From positions 372,001 to 436,000 of the forward strand of contig NZ_JARHUJ010000002.1 of assembly GCF_029223285.1 (NCBI RefSeq): a stretch of DNA of 64,000 bases, given 5' to 3'. Below the pieces are notes generated by a model. It had not been told where the DNA came from and did no database searches. It saw only the letters and a program-made list of their open reading frames with translations. Positions 7,712 through 16,875 of this stretch are shown here, piece by piece; position 1 is the first letter of the stretch; each line of letters opens with the position of its first letter. The DNA is from Paraflavitalea sp. CAU 1676. Its GTDB lineage: Bacteria; Bacteroidota; Bacteroidia; Chitinophagales; Chitinophagaceae. The translations under genes and the position numbers were made by a program.

Positions 7712-9214
7712 TTAGTAACCTTTGTTTTGCTCCAACACTTTGTTGGTGATGTCGATCTCCTGCTGCGGTATGGGCAGCACTTCATTTTTGTTGGCCTTAT
7801 AACCACGTGGCCCCAGTACGGCCGCTGCCTTACCCGACCGGACGAGGTCGAAGAACCGGTGCCCTTCGGTAGCCAGCTCGAGGCGGCGCTCCTGGTAAAT
7901 ATTGTCGAGGTTGGCCGGTATGCTGGGCAGGTTAACCCGGCGGCGAACGGTATCGAGCAAATACTGGGAGCGTGCTGCATCGCCGCCGCCTCTTACGAGT
8001 GCTTCGGCTTCGAGCAGGTAAGTGTCGGCCAGCCGGATCTCGATCTCATTGATGGGCCAGTTGATCTCAGCTGTACCCACGCTGGAGCGGAAAGCCGTTA
8101 CCGGCGCATACTTACGCACGAAATAATCGGTGTTCTGGTACCGGGCATTGTACTTGGCGCCCTGCGCTTTCATGGCATTGCCGTCGATGATGGTATGCTG
8201 AAAGCGGGGGTCGTTCTTCATCACATTCGCCAGGTCTTCCGTGATGGGACAAAAACCCCAGCCACCGGAATAAAGCGGGCCACTATAATCGGCAGCACCT
8301 ACGAATTGGGCGGCCACATTGCCCTCGCCGCCATTGATCCAGCCCCAGTCGCCCCAGGCCGCCAGGTTGCTGTGCGGTATCTCCAGGATCGACTCGGCAT
8401 TGAATTTATTATCGGCTCGGAAAATGTCTCCAAAGTTGGGCAGCAGGCGATAAGCGGCCGATGTATTTACCTCTTTCAATAAGGCGGCTGCTTCGGCCAT
8501 GCGGCCATTGTTGTTCTGGTAAAGGATCACCTTACCCAGTATCGCCGTAGCGGCACCTTTGGTAAGTCTGGCGTATTCGCTAACGGGCAGGGTAGTGGGC
8601 AGGTCGGCACGGGCTTCCTTCAGGTCTTTCTCGATCTGCGCATAGATGGCCGTTGCTTCTGCCTGCTTTTGACTGTACAGTTCGCTGGTGGGCACAGCGC
8701 CCAATATCAGGGGCACGCGACCGAAGAAACGAACAAGGTCGAAGTAGAAATAAGCGCGCAGGGTTTTGGTTTCTGCGATCACCCGCGTTTTGAAAGCCGC
8801 GGTAAGGTTGGTGGCTTTTTCGATCTTCGACAGCAACAGGTTGGCCCTGTATACGCCGGTAAAGTTCTTTTGCCACAGGCCCAGTTGCGGACCGCGGAAG
8901 GCATCGAGTGTGAAGTTATCGTAAGCTACCCAGCTAGGCTGATCCGATGCATCACTGCCGCCCGCATAGGCATCATCCGATGCGGCGGAGAGCAGGGGCA
9001 TCTTCATGGTATAGCCACCGCTATTGCCCCATTGCATCACGTCGTAAACAGAAACCAGGCCTTGAAATACCTGCTCCTGGTTTTGGTAAAAATTGTCTTC
9101 GAGTTCCGTACCCCTTGGTTGCAGTTCAAGAAAACTCTTGCTGCAGGAGGCGGTGGTCAACAGACCGCCAAACAGTACGGGCAGCCATTTTATATAGGTT
9201 CGTTTTTGAGTCAT
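7712..9214 (-). CDS. SusD/RagB-family starch-binding-like lipoprotein
   Basis: 500 residues. The signal peptide ends in TASC (lipid Cys24), followed by the FLELQPRGTELEDNFYQNQEQ start typical of SusD proteins. The body carries TPR-like helices (RVIAETKTLRAYFYFDLVRFFGRVPLI is a hallmark region) and the C-terminal SusD domain with IRLADTYLLEAEALVR and YQERRLELATEGHRFFDLVR. It acts at the cell surface as the lid of the SusC channel and binds oligosaccharide before import. It is 18 bp downstream of the SusC stop and 15 bp upstream of the PKD gene, so the four genes form one operon. Confidence 0.96.
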   Translation of the reverse strand: MTQKRTYIKWLPVLFGGLLTTASCSKSFLELQPRGTELEDNFYQNQEQVFQGLVSVYDVMQWGNSGGYTMKMPLLSAASDDAYAGGSDASDQPSWVAYDNFTLDAFRGPQLGLWQKNFTGVYRANLLLSKIEKATNLTAAFKTRVIAETKTLRAYFYFDLVRFFGRVPLILGAVPTSELYSQKQAEATAIYAQIEKDLKEARADLPTTLPVSEYARLTKGAATAILGKVILYQNNNGRMAEAAALLKEVNTSAAYRLLPNFGDIFRADNKFNAESILEIPHSNLAAWGDWGWINGGEGNVAAQFVGAADYSGPLYSGGWGFCPITEDLANVMKNDPRFQHTIIDGNAMKAQGAKYNARYQNTDYFVRKYAPVTAFRSSVGTAEINWPINEIEIRLADTYLLEAEALVRGGGDAARSQYLLDTVRRRVNLPSIPANLDNIYQERRLELATEGHRFFDLVRSGKAAAVLGPRGYKANKNEVLPIPQQEIDITNKVLEQNKGY

Positions 9215-9232
9215 TGTTCGGTGATTTGAGGA

Positions 9233-12200
9233 TTAAAAACCAATGTTGATGCCGGCCATCAGCGCACGGGCCTGTGGATAAATACCGCGGTCTGTACCAA
9301 AGCTGTCGCCACCAATTTCAGGATCGTATCCATTGTATTTGGTAAAGGTGAGCAGGTTGTTGCCGGTGAGGTACAAACGCAGCTTGGTGAGTCCCGCCTT
9401 TTTGATCAGCTGCGAAGGCAGGGAGTAACCGATCTGCAATACCTTGATGCGGAAGTAATCACCCTTCTGCAGGTAGAAATCGGAGCTGCGGCTGAAGTTC
9501 TGGTTGGGATCGTTGAGCACCATGCGGGGGAATTTATTCGAGGTGTTGGGGCCCGTCCACCGGCTCAATGCCTCTGTGGTATAGTTGGCAGTAGGCAGGT
9601 CGAAGCGGCGCAATGCCTGGAATACTTCGTTGCCGGCTACGCCTTGTCCGAACACCAGGATATCAAATCCCTTCCACGATGCTTCGGCATTGAAGCCAAA
9701 GCTTACATTGGGCGTGGGGTCGCCGATGATGGTGCGGTCGTCGTTGGTGAGCTTGCCATCGTTGTTGTAATCCACAAAACGGATATCGCCGGGTTTGGCA
9801 TCGGGTTGCAGGATGCCACCATCTTTGCCTTTGTGGTTCAATACATCTTCCGGAGTTTGGAAGAGTCCGTTGGTCTTGAAGCCATAGAACGACCAAACGG
9901 CCTCGCCCACTACCGAGCGGGTGATCTCTACACCCTGCGGACCAAATCGCTGTCCGGGCAGGAAGAGCTTTTCCGAACCGAGGTAAGTAACTTCATTCTT
10001 GAGGTAAGAAACATTGCCGCTTATCTTAAAATCAACTTCGCCAATACGTTTTCTATAGCCCAATTCCAGTTCAACGCCGCGGTTCTCCATATCGGCGATA
10101 TTGCCAATGGGACCTACGTTGCCGATATAAGAAGGCACAGCGATATCGAGCAGCATGCCGCTGGTCTTTTTGTTGAATACCTCGAGGGTAAGGTTGAAGT
10201 TGGTGAACAATACCGCATCCAAACCGATATTCAACTGCGATGTTTGTTCCCATTTAAGGTCAGGGTTCGAAAGCCTGTTGGGGCTCACGCCATTTACGAG
10301 TACGGGTGTAAGACCTGTAGTATAGTTCCTGCCGCCGCCTACCGTAGAGAGGTAATTGAAACGGCCGATGCGGTCGTTACCCACTACGCCATAAGAGCCG
10401 CGTAACTTCAGGAAGCTGACGGCTTCCGTTACGGGGAAGAACTCTTCTTTCGAAGCTACCCAGCCTGCGGAGATGGAGGGAAATACACCGTATTTGTTAT
10501 TGGGACCAAAAGTGGAAGATCCATCACGGCGTACAATGCCTGTGAGCAGGTATTTGTCGTCGTAGCTGTAGATCACCCGGCCGAAGATAGACGACAGGGC
10601 CTCTTCATATTCTCCGCCCCAAAAGTACTGGTTGGTTTGCGGTACGGGGAACTGGAGGGAGGCGTCTTTGATATCGTTTACGGGGAGGCCACGCAGCGTG
10701 CCGCCTTGTGTTTTACCATCATTCTTTTGGCCAGTGGTACCTACCAGTCCGGTCACACTGTGCTTGCCGATGGTGCGCTGGTAGGAGAGTTGGTTTTCCC
10801 ACAACCACACGATGCCCCTGTTGGAGTTACGCGTGTAGCCATTCAGCGTTACCTGGTTGGTGGTATTGAGGTAATGAACGGGCGAAAAGCTTTCGTCGTA
10901 CCAGAACGCGAGGTCGGTAGCAATGGTGCTGCGGAATTTAAGTCCCTTGATGAACTCTATTTCTGCAAAGGCGTTGGCCACGATCTTGTCCGACCCGCCT
11001 TTAGCCTGTTGTACTTTAAGGGCAGCAACAGGATTCAGTATTTCGGAAGTGACGATGTTGGAAATGCCATAAGGATTACCGTTGGCATCACGCACTACCG
11101 GCAAATTGCTGTAAGGAGGTGCATTGGCCAGTGCAGGATCGGTCACGATAAGCGGTGTAATGGGGTCGATGTTGATGGCGCGGTTGAGCGGTGTGCCCCA
11201 TTCGCCGTTGGTGCCTACACCTACGGAACTGATGCGGGTGTAGCCGATATTGGTGCCGAAGGTAATGCCGTTGGTGATCTTGTGGGTCGAGTTGAAGCGA
11301 ACGGTGAAACGCTTGAAGGTTGAATTGTCGGGCGCTACGATACCTTTTTGATCGAGGAAACCAAAGGAGGCATAATAGGTCGACTTTTCGGAGCCGCCGG
11401 AAAGGCTGAGGTCGTGGCTCATGATGGGCGCGGCATCGTCGAATACGGTGTTTTGCCAATCGGTACCCTTACCATATTGATCTGGATTGGGGAAGCGGGG
11501 CGACTGACCGGCGGCTGCATAGGCCTCATTCAGCAATTTGGCATACTGTGTGGCATCGAGGAGGTCGAGCTTGCGCCAGGCCTTTTGGGTGCCGTAGTAG
11601 CCATTATAATGAGCAGCGATCTTACCGGTCTTGCCTTTCTTGGTAGTGACCAGGATAACGCCGCTGGCGGCCCTGGTTCCGTAAATGGCGGCAGAGGCGG
11701 CATCCTTCAATACATCGATCGATTCGATGTCGTTCTGGTTCAGGTATTCCAGGCCGCCGCCGATGGGTATACCATCCACTATATATAAGGGGTCGGAAAA
11801 TCCGGTGCTGGAGGCACCGCGGATGCGAACGGTAGAGGGGGCGCCGGGCTGTCCCGAACTGCTGGTGATGGTGACACCCGATACGCGGCCCTGGAGCGAT
11901 TGCTCGAGGCGCTGTACCGGCATATTGTCGAGGTCGCCGGCGCGTACGGTTGATATGGCGTTGGTGACAGCGCCGCGACGTTGCGTTTGGCTATAACCTA
12001 CTACCACCACTTCGTCCATACTGTTGGTCCTTTCTTCCAATTGTACAGAGAGCGCATTGCCATCGCGCACCGTTATTTCGCGGGAAGGCATCCCGATATG
12101 CGAAATAACCAATACGGAGCCGGCTTGCGGCAGGGTGATCGTGAATTTGCCCTGTGTGTCGGTGGTGGTGGCGGTAGAAGTGCCTTTCACTAAAACGGTG

Positions 12201-12334
12201 GCGCCGGCAACCGGGGCGCCGGTAACCCGGCTGGTGACCGTACCGGTCACCGGGAGAGACTGGGCATAGGCCCGGGTAATAAGCAGCGTTTGGAGTAGTA
12301 CCGATACTGATAGCAGTACAGCTTTCATTTTCAT
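9233..12334 (-). CDS. SusC/RagA-family TonB-dependent outer-membrane receptor
   Basis: 1033 residues from the ATG at 12334, chosen over an upstream TTG at 12340. Order of parts: signal peptide ending ITRAYAQ, a carboxypeptidase-regulatory-like domain (about residues 27-105, GTVTSRVTGAPVAGATVLVK), the DEVVVVGYSQTQRR segment that marks SusC proteins, the plug domain (PGAPSTVRIRGASS, DPLYIVDGIPIGG, DVLKDAASAAIYGTRA), and a long 22-strand type barrel ending in ALMAGINIGF. It imports oligosaccharides into the periplasm using TonB energy. First gene of the leftward operon. A pair of 11-bp direct repeats lies just upstream of its start. Confidence 0.97.
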   Translation of the reverse strand: MKMKAVLLSVSVLLQTLLITRAYAQSLPVTGTVTSRVTGAPVAGATVLVKGTSTATTTDTQGKFTITLPQAGSVLVISHIGMPSREITVRDGNALSVQLEERTNSMDEVVVVGYSQTQRRGAVTNAISTVRAGDLDNMPVQRLEQSLQGRVSGVTITSSSGQPGAPSTVRIRGASSTGFSDPLYIVDGIPIGGGLEYLNQNDIESIDVLKDAASAAIYGTRAASGVILVTTKKGKTGKIAAHYNGYYGTQKAWRKLDLLDATQYAKLLNEAYAAAGQSPRFPNPDQYGKGTDWQNTVFDDAAPIMSHDLSLSGGSEKSTYYASFGFLDQKGIVAPDNSTFKRFTVRFNSTHKITNGITFGTNIGYTRISSVGVGTNGEWGTPLNRAINIDPITPLIVTDPALANAPPYSNLPVVRDANGNPYGISNIVTSEILNPVAALKVQQAKGGSDKIVANAFAEIEFIKGLKFRSTIATDLAFWYDESFSPVHYLNTTNQVTLNGYTRNSNRGIVWLWENQLSYQRTIGKHSVTGLVGTTGQKNDGKTQGGTLRGLPVNDIKDASLQFPVPQTNQYFWGGEYEEALSSIFGRVIYSYDDKYLLTGIVRRDGSSTFGPNNKYGVFPSISAGWVASKEEFFPVTEAVSFLKLRGSYGVVGNDRIGRFNYLSTVGGGRNYTTGLTPVLVNGVSPNRLSNPDLKWEQTSQLNIGLDAVLFTNFNLTLEVFNKKTSGMLLDIAVPSYIGNVGPIGNIADMENRGVELELGYRKRIGEVDFKISGNVSYLKNEVTYLGSEKLFLPGQRFGPQGVEITRSVVGEAVWSFYGFKTNGLFQTPEDVLNHKGKDGGILQPDAKPGDIRFVDYNNDGKLTNDDRTIIGDPTPNVSFGFNAEASWKGFDILVFGQGVAGNEVFQALRRFDLPTANYTTEALSRWTGPNTSNKFPRMVLNDPNQNFSRSSDFYLQKGDYFRIKVLQIGYSLPSQLIKKAGLTKLRLYLTGNNLLTFTKYNGYDPEIGGDSFGTDRGIYPQARALMAGINIGF

Positions 12335-12366
12335 AAGCAAACAATTTTGATTGAAGGATGAGGCAA

Positions 12367-12391
12367 TAAGGGTTTACCACTAAGGGTTTAC
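12367..12391. promoter_or_regulatory. Direct-repeat operator candidate upstream of susC
   Basis: The 11-mer TAAGGGTTTAC occurs twice, at 12367-12377 and 12381-12391, a period of 14 bases. It starts 33 bp upstream of the susC ATG. A 7-bp inverted repeat (CCACTAA at 12377-12383, TTAGTGG at 12401-12407) overlaps it. The position between susC and the divergent regulator gene fits an operator for that regulator. Binding is inferred. Confidence 0.55.
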
Positions 12392-12615
12392 AGGACACAT
12401 TTAGTGGCCCTTTTGCCGCATCCTAAAATTATTGTTCGCTACTGCAAAGGCGCGTTTTTCGACTACATCACCGCTACATCACCTCTTCGTAAGTCAATAA
12501 AAACAAGCATTCTGGCTACAACAATACTACATCATCCAAAAATTTGTACTTTCACAGAAGGGCCGATCGGCTGTCATCAGTACCTTACAGCTACGCACCA
12601 ATTGCCTGCCTGCAT

Positions 12616-15540
12616 ATGAATAGATCAAAACGATTGCTGCTGATCCTGCTGGTGGTCGCCTATACCTGCCAGGGTCAAAATACCATCGGCCTGCCCGAGA
12701 TCATCAACTATTCCAAACATATATATGGAGGGGGAACCCAGAACTGGGACATCCAGCAGGATGTGAATGGGATCATGTATTTTGCCAACAATGAGGGCAT
12801 GCTCAGTTTCGATGGCACCCATTGGCGCATCTATCCACTTCCCAATAAAACCATCGTGCGCTCCATTGCCATCGGGCGCGACCGCCGTATCTATGCCGGC
12901 GGCCAGGATGAGATCGGTTACTTTTCACCCGATTCTACCGGCACCCTGCGATACACTTCCCTCAAACACCTCATCCCCGACAAAGAGCGCTCCTTTGCTG
13001 ATATCTGGGACATCATCCCTTATGGTAGTGATGTGTTCTTCCGCTCCATTCATAAGATATTACAGTATACCAACAAAACCATCATCGCTTATCCGGCTGT
13101 GTCGGAATGGGCATTCATGGGATTGCACCAGCAACAATTGGTGGCACAGGATATGAGCCACGGACTGCTGTATTTTCACCAGGGTACCTGGCAGCCTCTG
13201 CTGCCCACCGATGAGCTGCAAAAAGGATTGTATACCAGTGCTTTGATATCTATCGGGAAAGATAGTTCGCTCATGGCCACCCTCAAGGACGGCGTGTTCC
13301 TGCTGGCCAATGGCAGGTTGTCGCGCTTTACCTCGCCGGATATTGACCGCATTGCCCGGGAAACCATTTATGGCGGGCTCGCCCTGGGGCGCAACTGGTT
13401 TGCCCTGTCTACCAGCCTCGGCGGCTGCCATATCTTTAACCGCGAAGGGGAGCTTATCCAAAGCTTTTCCCGGAAGGAAGGCCTGCAGAACAACAATATC
13501 ACTTCCATATTCCGGGACCGTAATAACAATCTCTGGCTGGGGCTCGATAACGGTATCGACTTCGTGGCTTACGACAATGCAATCAAGCACATCTATCCCG
13601 AAAACCTCAACGAGGGGTCGGGCTATGCGGCGCTTATACACCAGGATCATCTTTATTTGGGCACCACGAATGGTTTGTATACGGTGCCACTCACAGCCAT
13701 GGACGACCTGAGTTTTGTGAAAGGCCAGTTTACCGCCGTGCCCAATACGAAAGGGCAGGTGTGGGGGCTCTCGGGCATCAACGGGCAGGTACTCATGGGC
13801 CATCACGATGGCTGCTATCAGGTACTTCCTTCAGGCGCCATCCCGGTCAATGCGCGGCCCGGCTGGGGTTATTGGACCTACCTGCCGGTGAGTAAGGTAT
13901 TGCCATCGGCGCAGGTACTGGCCGGCACCTACCACGGACTCGATATCCTGGCCTTCAGCAACGGCAGTTTCAAGCCGGTACAAACCATTGCGGGCCTGGA
14001 GGAGCCGGCACGCTTCATCACCTTCGATAACAACAATGTGGCCTGGGCTTCGCATCCCTACCGGGGTGTTTACCGGGTAGACCTCAGCGTGCAGCCGGCC
14101 CGCATCAAGTTATATACCGATAAAGAAGGCCTGCCTTCCTTCATGAACAACCACGTGTACAATATCAGGAACCAGGTGGTAGTGGCTACGGAAAGAGGGG
14201 TGTATGTCTATAATGATAAGTCCGATCGCTTTGTGGCGGCGGAGGCCTATCTGCAGGTGTTTGGTAATACCAGCCTGCGTTACCTGAAGGAAGACAGTGA
14301 AGGGAATATCTGGTTCATCCACGATAAGCAACTCGGGGTAGTGGATTATGCTGGTACCTCCCCGCAGATCGTATACCTGCCCGAACTGAATGGTAAAATG
14401 GTGAGTGGCTTTGAACACATCTACACCGTTAACGCGCGCAATATATTTATGGGTGGTGAAACGGGCTTTTACCATATCAACTATGATCAGTACCGGCGCA
14501 ACAAATATGTATTGCAGGCGCACATCAACAGTGTAAGCACCAGTGGTTCCGTCGACCGGCAGATCTTTGGCGGTTATTTCGGGGAGGTGAATGATGCAAG
14601 CGAGCAGGATAAGGAGGTATACCCCGATATTCCGTGGAAATGGAACTCACTTCATTTCGAATATTCTTCCACGCTCTATGGTCAGCAGGCCAATATCACG
14701 TATAGTTATCAACTCAAGGGATTTGATGCAGGCTGGTCGGAGTGGTCGCGTAAAACAGAAAAGGATTACACGAACCTGTCGCCGGGCAACTATGTCTTTG
14801 AAGTGAAAGCACGAAATAACCTCGGCAATGAATCGGTCATCACCAGTTATCATTTCCGGGTAATGCCACCCTGGTACCAAAGCTGGTGGGCCTATGGAGT
14901 GTATACACTGGCTTTATTTGGATTGGCGCTGGTCTTATACAAAAGACAACAAAAGAAATTTCAGCGACAGCAGCAACGCCACGAAGAAGAACAGCGCAGG
15001 TTATTATACCTGCACCAGCTTGAGCTGGAGAAGTCGGAGAAAGAGATCGTGAAGCTGCGCAATGAAAAACTGGAGTCGGAGATCGATCATAAGAACAAGG
15101 AACTGGCCTCCTCTGCCATGCACCTCGTACAGAAGGGCGAGTTGATCGGCCGCATCAAAGAAGAACTTACGAAGCTGAAGAAATTGCCGACGCAGGGTGA
15201 AGAGGCCGACGAATTGAAGAAGCTGTTGCGCATTCTTCATGAAGAAGATAAAGTAGATCAGGGGTGGGAGCAGTTTGCTTTTCATTTCGATCGGGTACAC
15301 AGCGATTTTTTAGTAGCTTTGAAAGAACGTTATCCTTTATTAACGGCCAATGAGATCAAGTTGTGCGCTTACCTGCGCATGAACCTTTCCACCAAAGAGA
15401 TCGCACAGTTGATGAACATATCCGTACGCGGTGTTGAGATCAGTCGATACAGGCTGCGCAAGAAATTGCAGATCGCTACGGAAACGAATCTTTTTCAGTT
15501 CCTGTTGAACATCAAATCGACCAACCACCAAAGCCATTAA
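12616..15540 (+). CDS. Membrane-anchored propeller-Y_Y_Y sensor with C-terminal LuxR-type HTH
   Basis: 974 residues from the ATG at 12616, which begins the signal peptide MNRSKRLLLILLVVAYTCQG; the frame extends upstream but without a better start. Residues about 25-680 are a periplasmic beta-propeller of the two-component-regulator type (repeated blades such as GNIWFIHDKQLGVVDY). A Y_Y_Y domain (about 691-745, YQLKGFDAGWSEWSRKTE) follows, then one membrane helix (about 756-775), a cytoplasmic coiled coil (775-880), and a LuxR/GerE-type HTH (about 908-965, LTANEIKLCAYLRMNLSTKEIAQLMNIS). There is no histidine kinase or receiver domain, so signal passes straight from sensor to DNA. Divergent from susC, so it probably controls the glucan operon. 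Confidence 0.92.
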   Translation: MNRSKRLLLILLVVAYTCQGQNTIGLPEIINYSKHIYGGGTQNWDIQQDVNGIMYFANNEGMLSFDGTHWRIYPLPNKTIVRSIAIGRDRRIYAGGQDEIGYFSPDSTGTLRYTSLKHLIPDKERSFADIWDIIPYGSDVFFRSIHKILQYTNKTIIAYPAVSEWAFMGLHQQQLVAQDMSHGLLYFHQGTWQPLLPTDELQKGLYTSALISIGKDSSLMATLKDGVFLLANGRLSRFTSPDIDRIARETIYGGLALGRNWFALSTSLGGCHIFNREGELIQSFSRKEGLQNNNITSIFRDRNNNLWLGLDNGIDFVAYDNAIKHIYPENLNEGSGYAALIHQDHLYLGTTNGLYTVPLTAMDDLSFVKGQFTAVPNTKGQVWGLSGINGQVLMGHHDGCYQVLPSGAIPVNARPGWGYWTYLPVSKVLPSAQVLAGTYHGLDILAFSNGSFKPVQTIAGLEEPARFITFDNNNVAWASHPYRGVYRVDLSVQPARIKLYTDKEGLPSFMNNHVYNIRNQVVVATERGVYVYNDKSDRFVAAEAYLQVFGNTSLRYLKEDSEGNIWFIHDKQLGVVDYAGTSPQIVYLPELNGKMVSGFEHIYTVNARNIFMGGETGFYHINYDQYRRNKYVLQAHINSVSTSGSVDRQIFGGYFGEVNDASEQDKEVYPDIPWKWNSLHFEYSSTLYGQQANITYSYQLKGFDAGWSEWSRKTEKDYTNLSPGNYVFEVKARNNLGNESVITSYHFRVMPPWYQSWWAYGVYTLALFGLALVLYKRQQKKFQRQQQRHEEEQRRLLYLHQLELEKSEKEIVKLRNEKLESEIDHKNKELASSAMHLVQKGELIGRIKEELTKLKKLPTQGEEADELKKLLRILHEEDKVDQGWEQFAFHFDRVHSDFLVALKERYPLLTANEIKLCAYLRMNLSTKEIAQLMNISVRGVEISRYRLRKKLQIATETNLFQFLLNIKSTNHQSH

Positions 15541-15796
15541 CTTTTGTTTCCCAACCCATTTCGTGCCGACGCCGTACTTACTATAGTGCGGATGCAAAGC
15601 ACAGGGCATTAATAATTTATCCCCAACCTTAATAAGCGGTCGGCAGCTGCTGTAAATAATTGGCGCGAAACTTGCGTTCAATGTAACATCCAATAAGTGC
15701 AGCCTTTTGTGTTGATCGCATCCGTATATCCGTATCCTCGTTGAAAAACGATACCTCGAAACTTTGCTGCTGAAACCCAAAAAAATCAAAAGACGT

Positions 15797-16672
15797 ATGC
15801 GAAAAGCCACGCTGTTGTGTCTTCTATTGCCCGTATTAAGCTATGCCCAGGATGACCGTCGATTACACCTTACTTTGTTTGGCGGTTTAACCAATTACCA
15901 GGGCGACCTGCAGGGAAAAGCCTTTACATTGAATCAATCGAATCTTGGTGTGGGGATCGGTCTTAAGTATGATCTCACACCGCATCTTGCGGTTCGTGGT
16001 GGTATCATGTATGGATCGGTGGAAGCTTCCGACCGGTTGAGTACAGATAGTGCACTGCGCGCACGCAACCTCAGCTTTGTCAGTAAAATTTTTGAAGGCA
16101 ACCTCTTACTGGAATATACTTTTTTCAATCTCCAGGATAAAAAGATATCGCCTTATGTGTTTGGCGGTATTGCAGCCTATCATTTCAATCCTTATGCATC
16201 GGATACGCTCGGTAATAAAGTTTACCTGAAGCCATTGAGTACCGAAGGGCAGGGGATACCTGGTTACACGAAGGAATACAAGCTCACCCAGTTTGCCATT
16301 CCGTTTGGCGGCGGTATCAAGTTCCGCGTAAGCAGCAATGTGGTGCTGGCGTATGAGATCGGCTTGCGTAAGCTGTTTACCGATCATCTGGACGATGTGA
16401 GCGGCCGCTATGTGGATCAGGTCACCCTGGGAACAGAAAGGGGCGCCAAGGCCGTTGAAATGGCCTACAGGGGCAACCAGCTAAAAGGAGCCGATCCTAC
16501 CTTCTACCCGGGCGATGGCGAATTGAGGGGTAGCGCAAAGGCCAAGGACTGGTATTATTTCCAGGGTCTTACGCTTTCCATTGGTTTGGGAGGCAGTGGC
16601 GGTGAAGGATTCGGTGGTGGTGGCGGCAGGGCCCGCGGCAACCGGCTGGGATGTCCCCGCAATGTGTTTTAG
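15797..16672 (+). CDS. Outer-membrane beta-barrel protein (DUF6089/PorG-like)
   Basis: 291 residues from the ATG at 15797 (MRKATLLCLLLPVLSYAQ signal peptide), chosen over an in-frame ATG 33 bp earlier that would put extra charged residues in front. The body has alternating amphipathic strands: LHLTLFGGLTNYQGDLQG, GIGLKYDLTPHLAVRGGIMYGS, LLEYTFFN, SPYVFGGIAAYHFNPY, VVLAYEIGLRKLFTDHLDDVSGRY. This layout matches the DUF6089/PorG-like family, in which some members support type IX secretion. The last 30 residues are a glycine-rich tail ending in CPRNVF. No T9SS genes are adjacent, so a specific role is not supported. The gene is flanked by two GC-rich hairpins on its 3' side. Confidence 0.85.
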   Translation: MRKATLLCLLLPVLSYAQDDRRLHLTLFGGLTNYQGDLQGKAFTLNQSNLGVGIGLKYDLTPHLAVRGGIMYGSVEASDRLSTDSALRARNLSFVSKIFEGNLLLEYTFFNLQDKKISPYVFGGIAAYHFNPYASDTLGNKVYLKPLSTEGQGIPGYTKEYKLTQFAIPFGGGIKFRVSSNVVLAYEIGLRKLFTDHLDDVSGRYVDQVTLGTERGAKAVEMAYRGNQLKGADPTFYPGDGELRGSAKAKDWYYFQGLTLSIGLGGSGGEGFGGGGGRARGNRLGCPRNVF

Positions 16673-16700
16673 GTCACTCACTACCTGCAAATATGAATGT

Positions 16701-16763
16701 AGCGGCCCGCCTGGCGGGCCGTTGCTGTTTGCACCTGTCCCGGCGAATGCCCCGGCATTCGCC
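16701..16763 (+). terminator. Two adjacent GC-rich hairpins after the barrel protein gene
   Basis: The first stem pairs 16701-16709 with 16715-16723 (CGGCCCG with CGGGCCG), followed by TTGCTGTTT, a weak T-tract. The second pairs 16742-16751 with 16754-16763 (GGCGAATGCC with GGCATTCGCC). The first can serve as a terminator for the barrel gene. The second lacks a T-tract and may be a leader or repeat element before ubiD. Confidence 0.6.
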
Positions 16764-16848
16764 AGGGGCCAATTTACGGTGGTGAAGCCGTGAAACAGCC
16801 TGCTGTCGGGTGGTTTTAAATGCTGTGGCGCCGCGTTCAATTCTGGCG

Positions 16849-16856
16849 TAACTTTG
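16849..16856 (+). promoter_or_regulatory. Candidate -7 promoter element for the UbiD-family gene
   Basis: TAACTTTG matches the TAnnTTTG consensus, 19 nt upstream of the ATG at 16876. A -33 TTG box is not evident at normal spacing. Confidence 0.45.
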
Positions 16857-16875
16857 CCCCCGCAAATCCAAAAGC

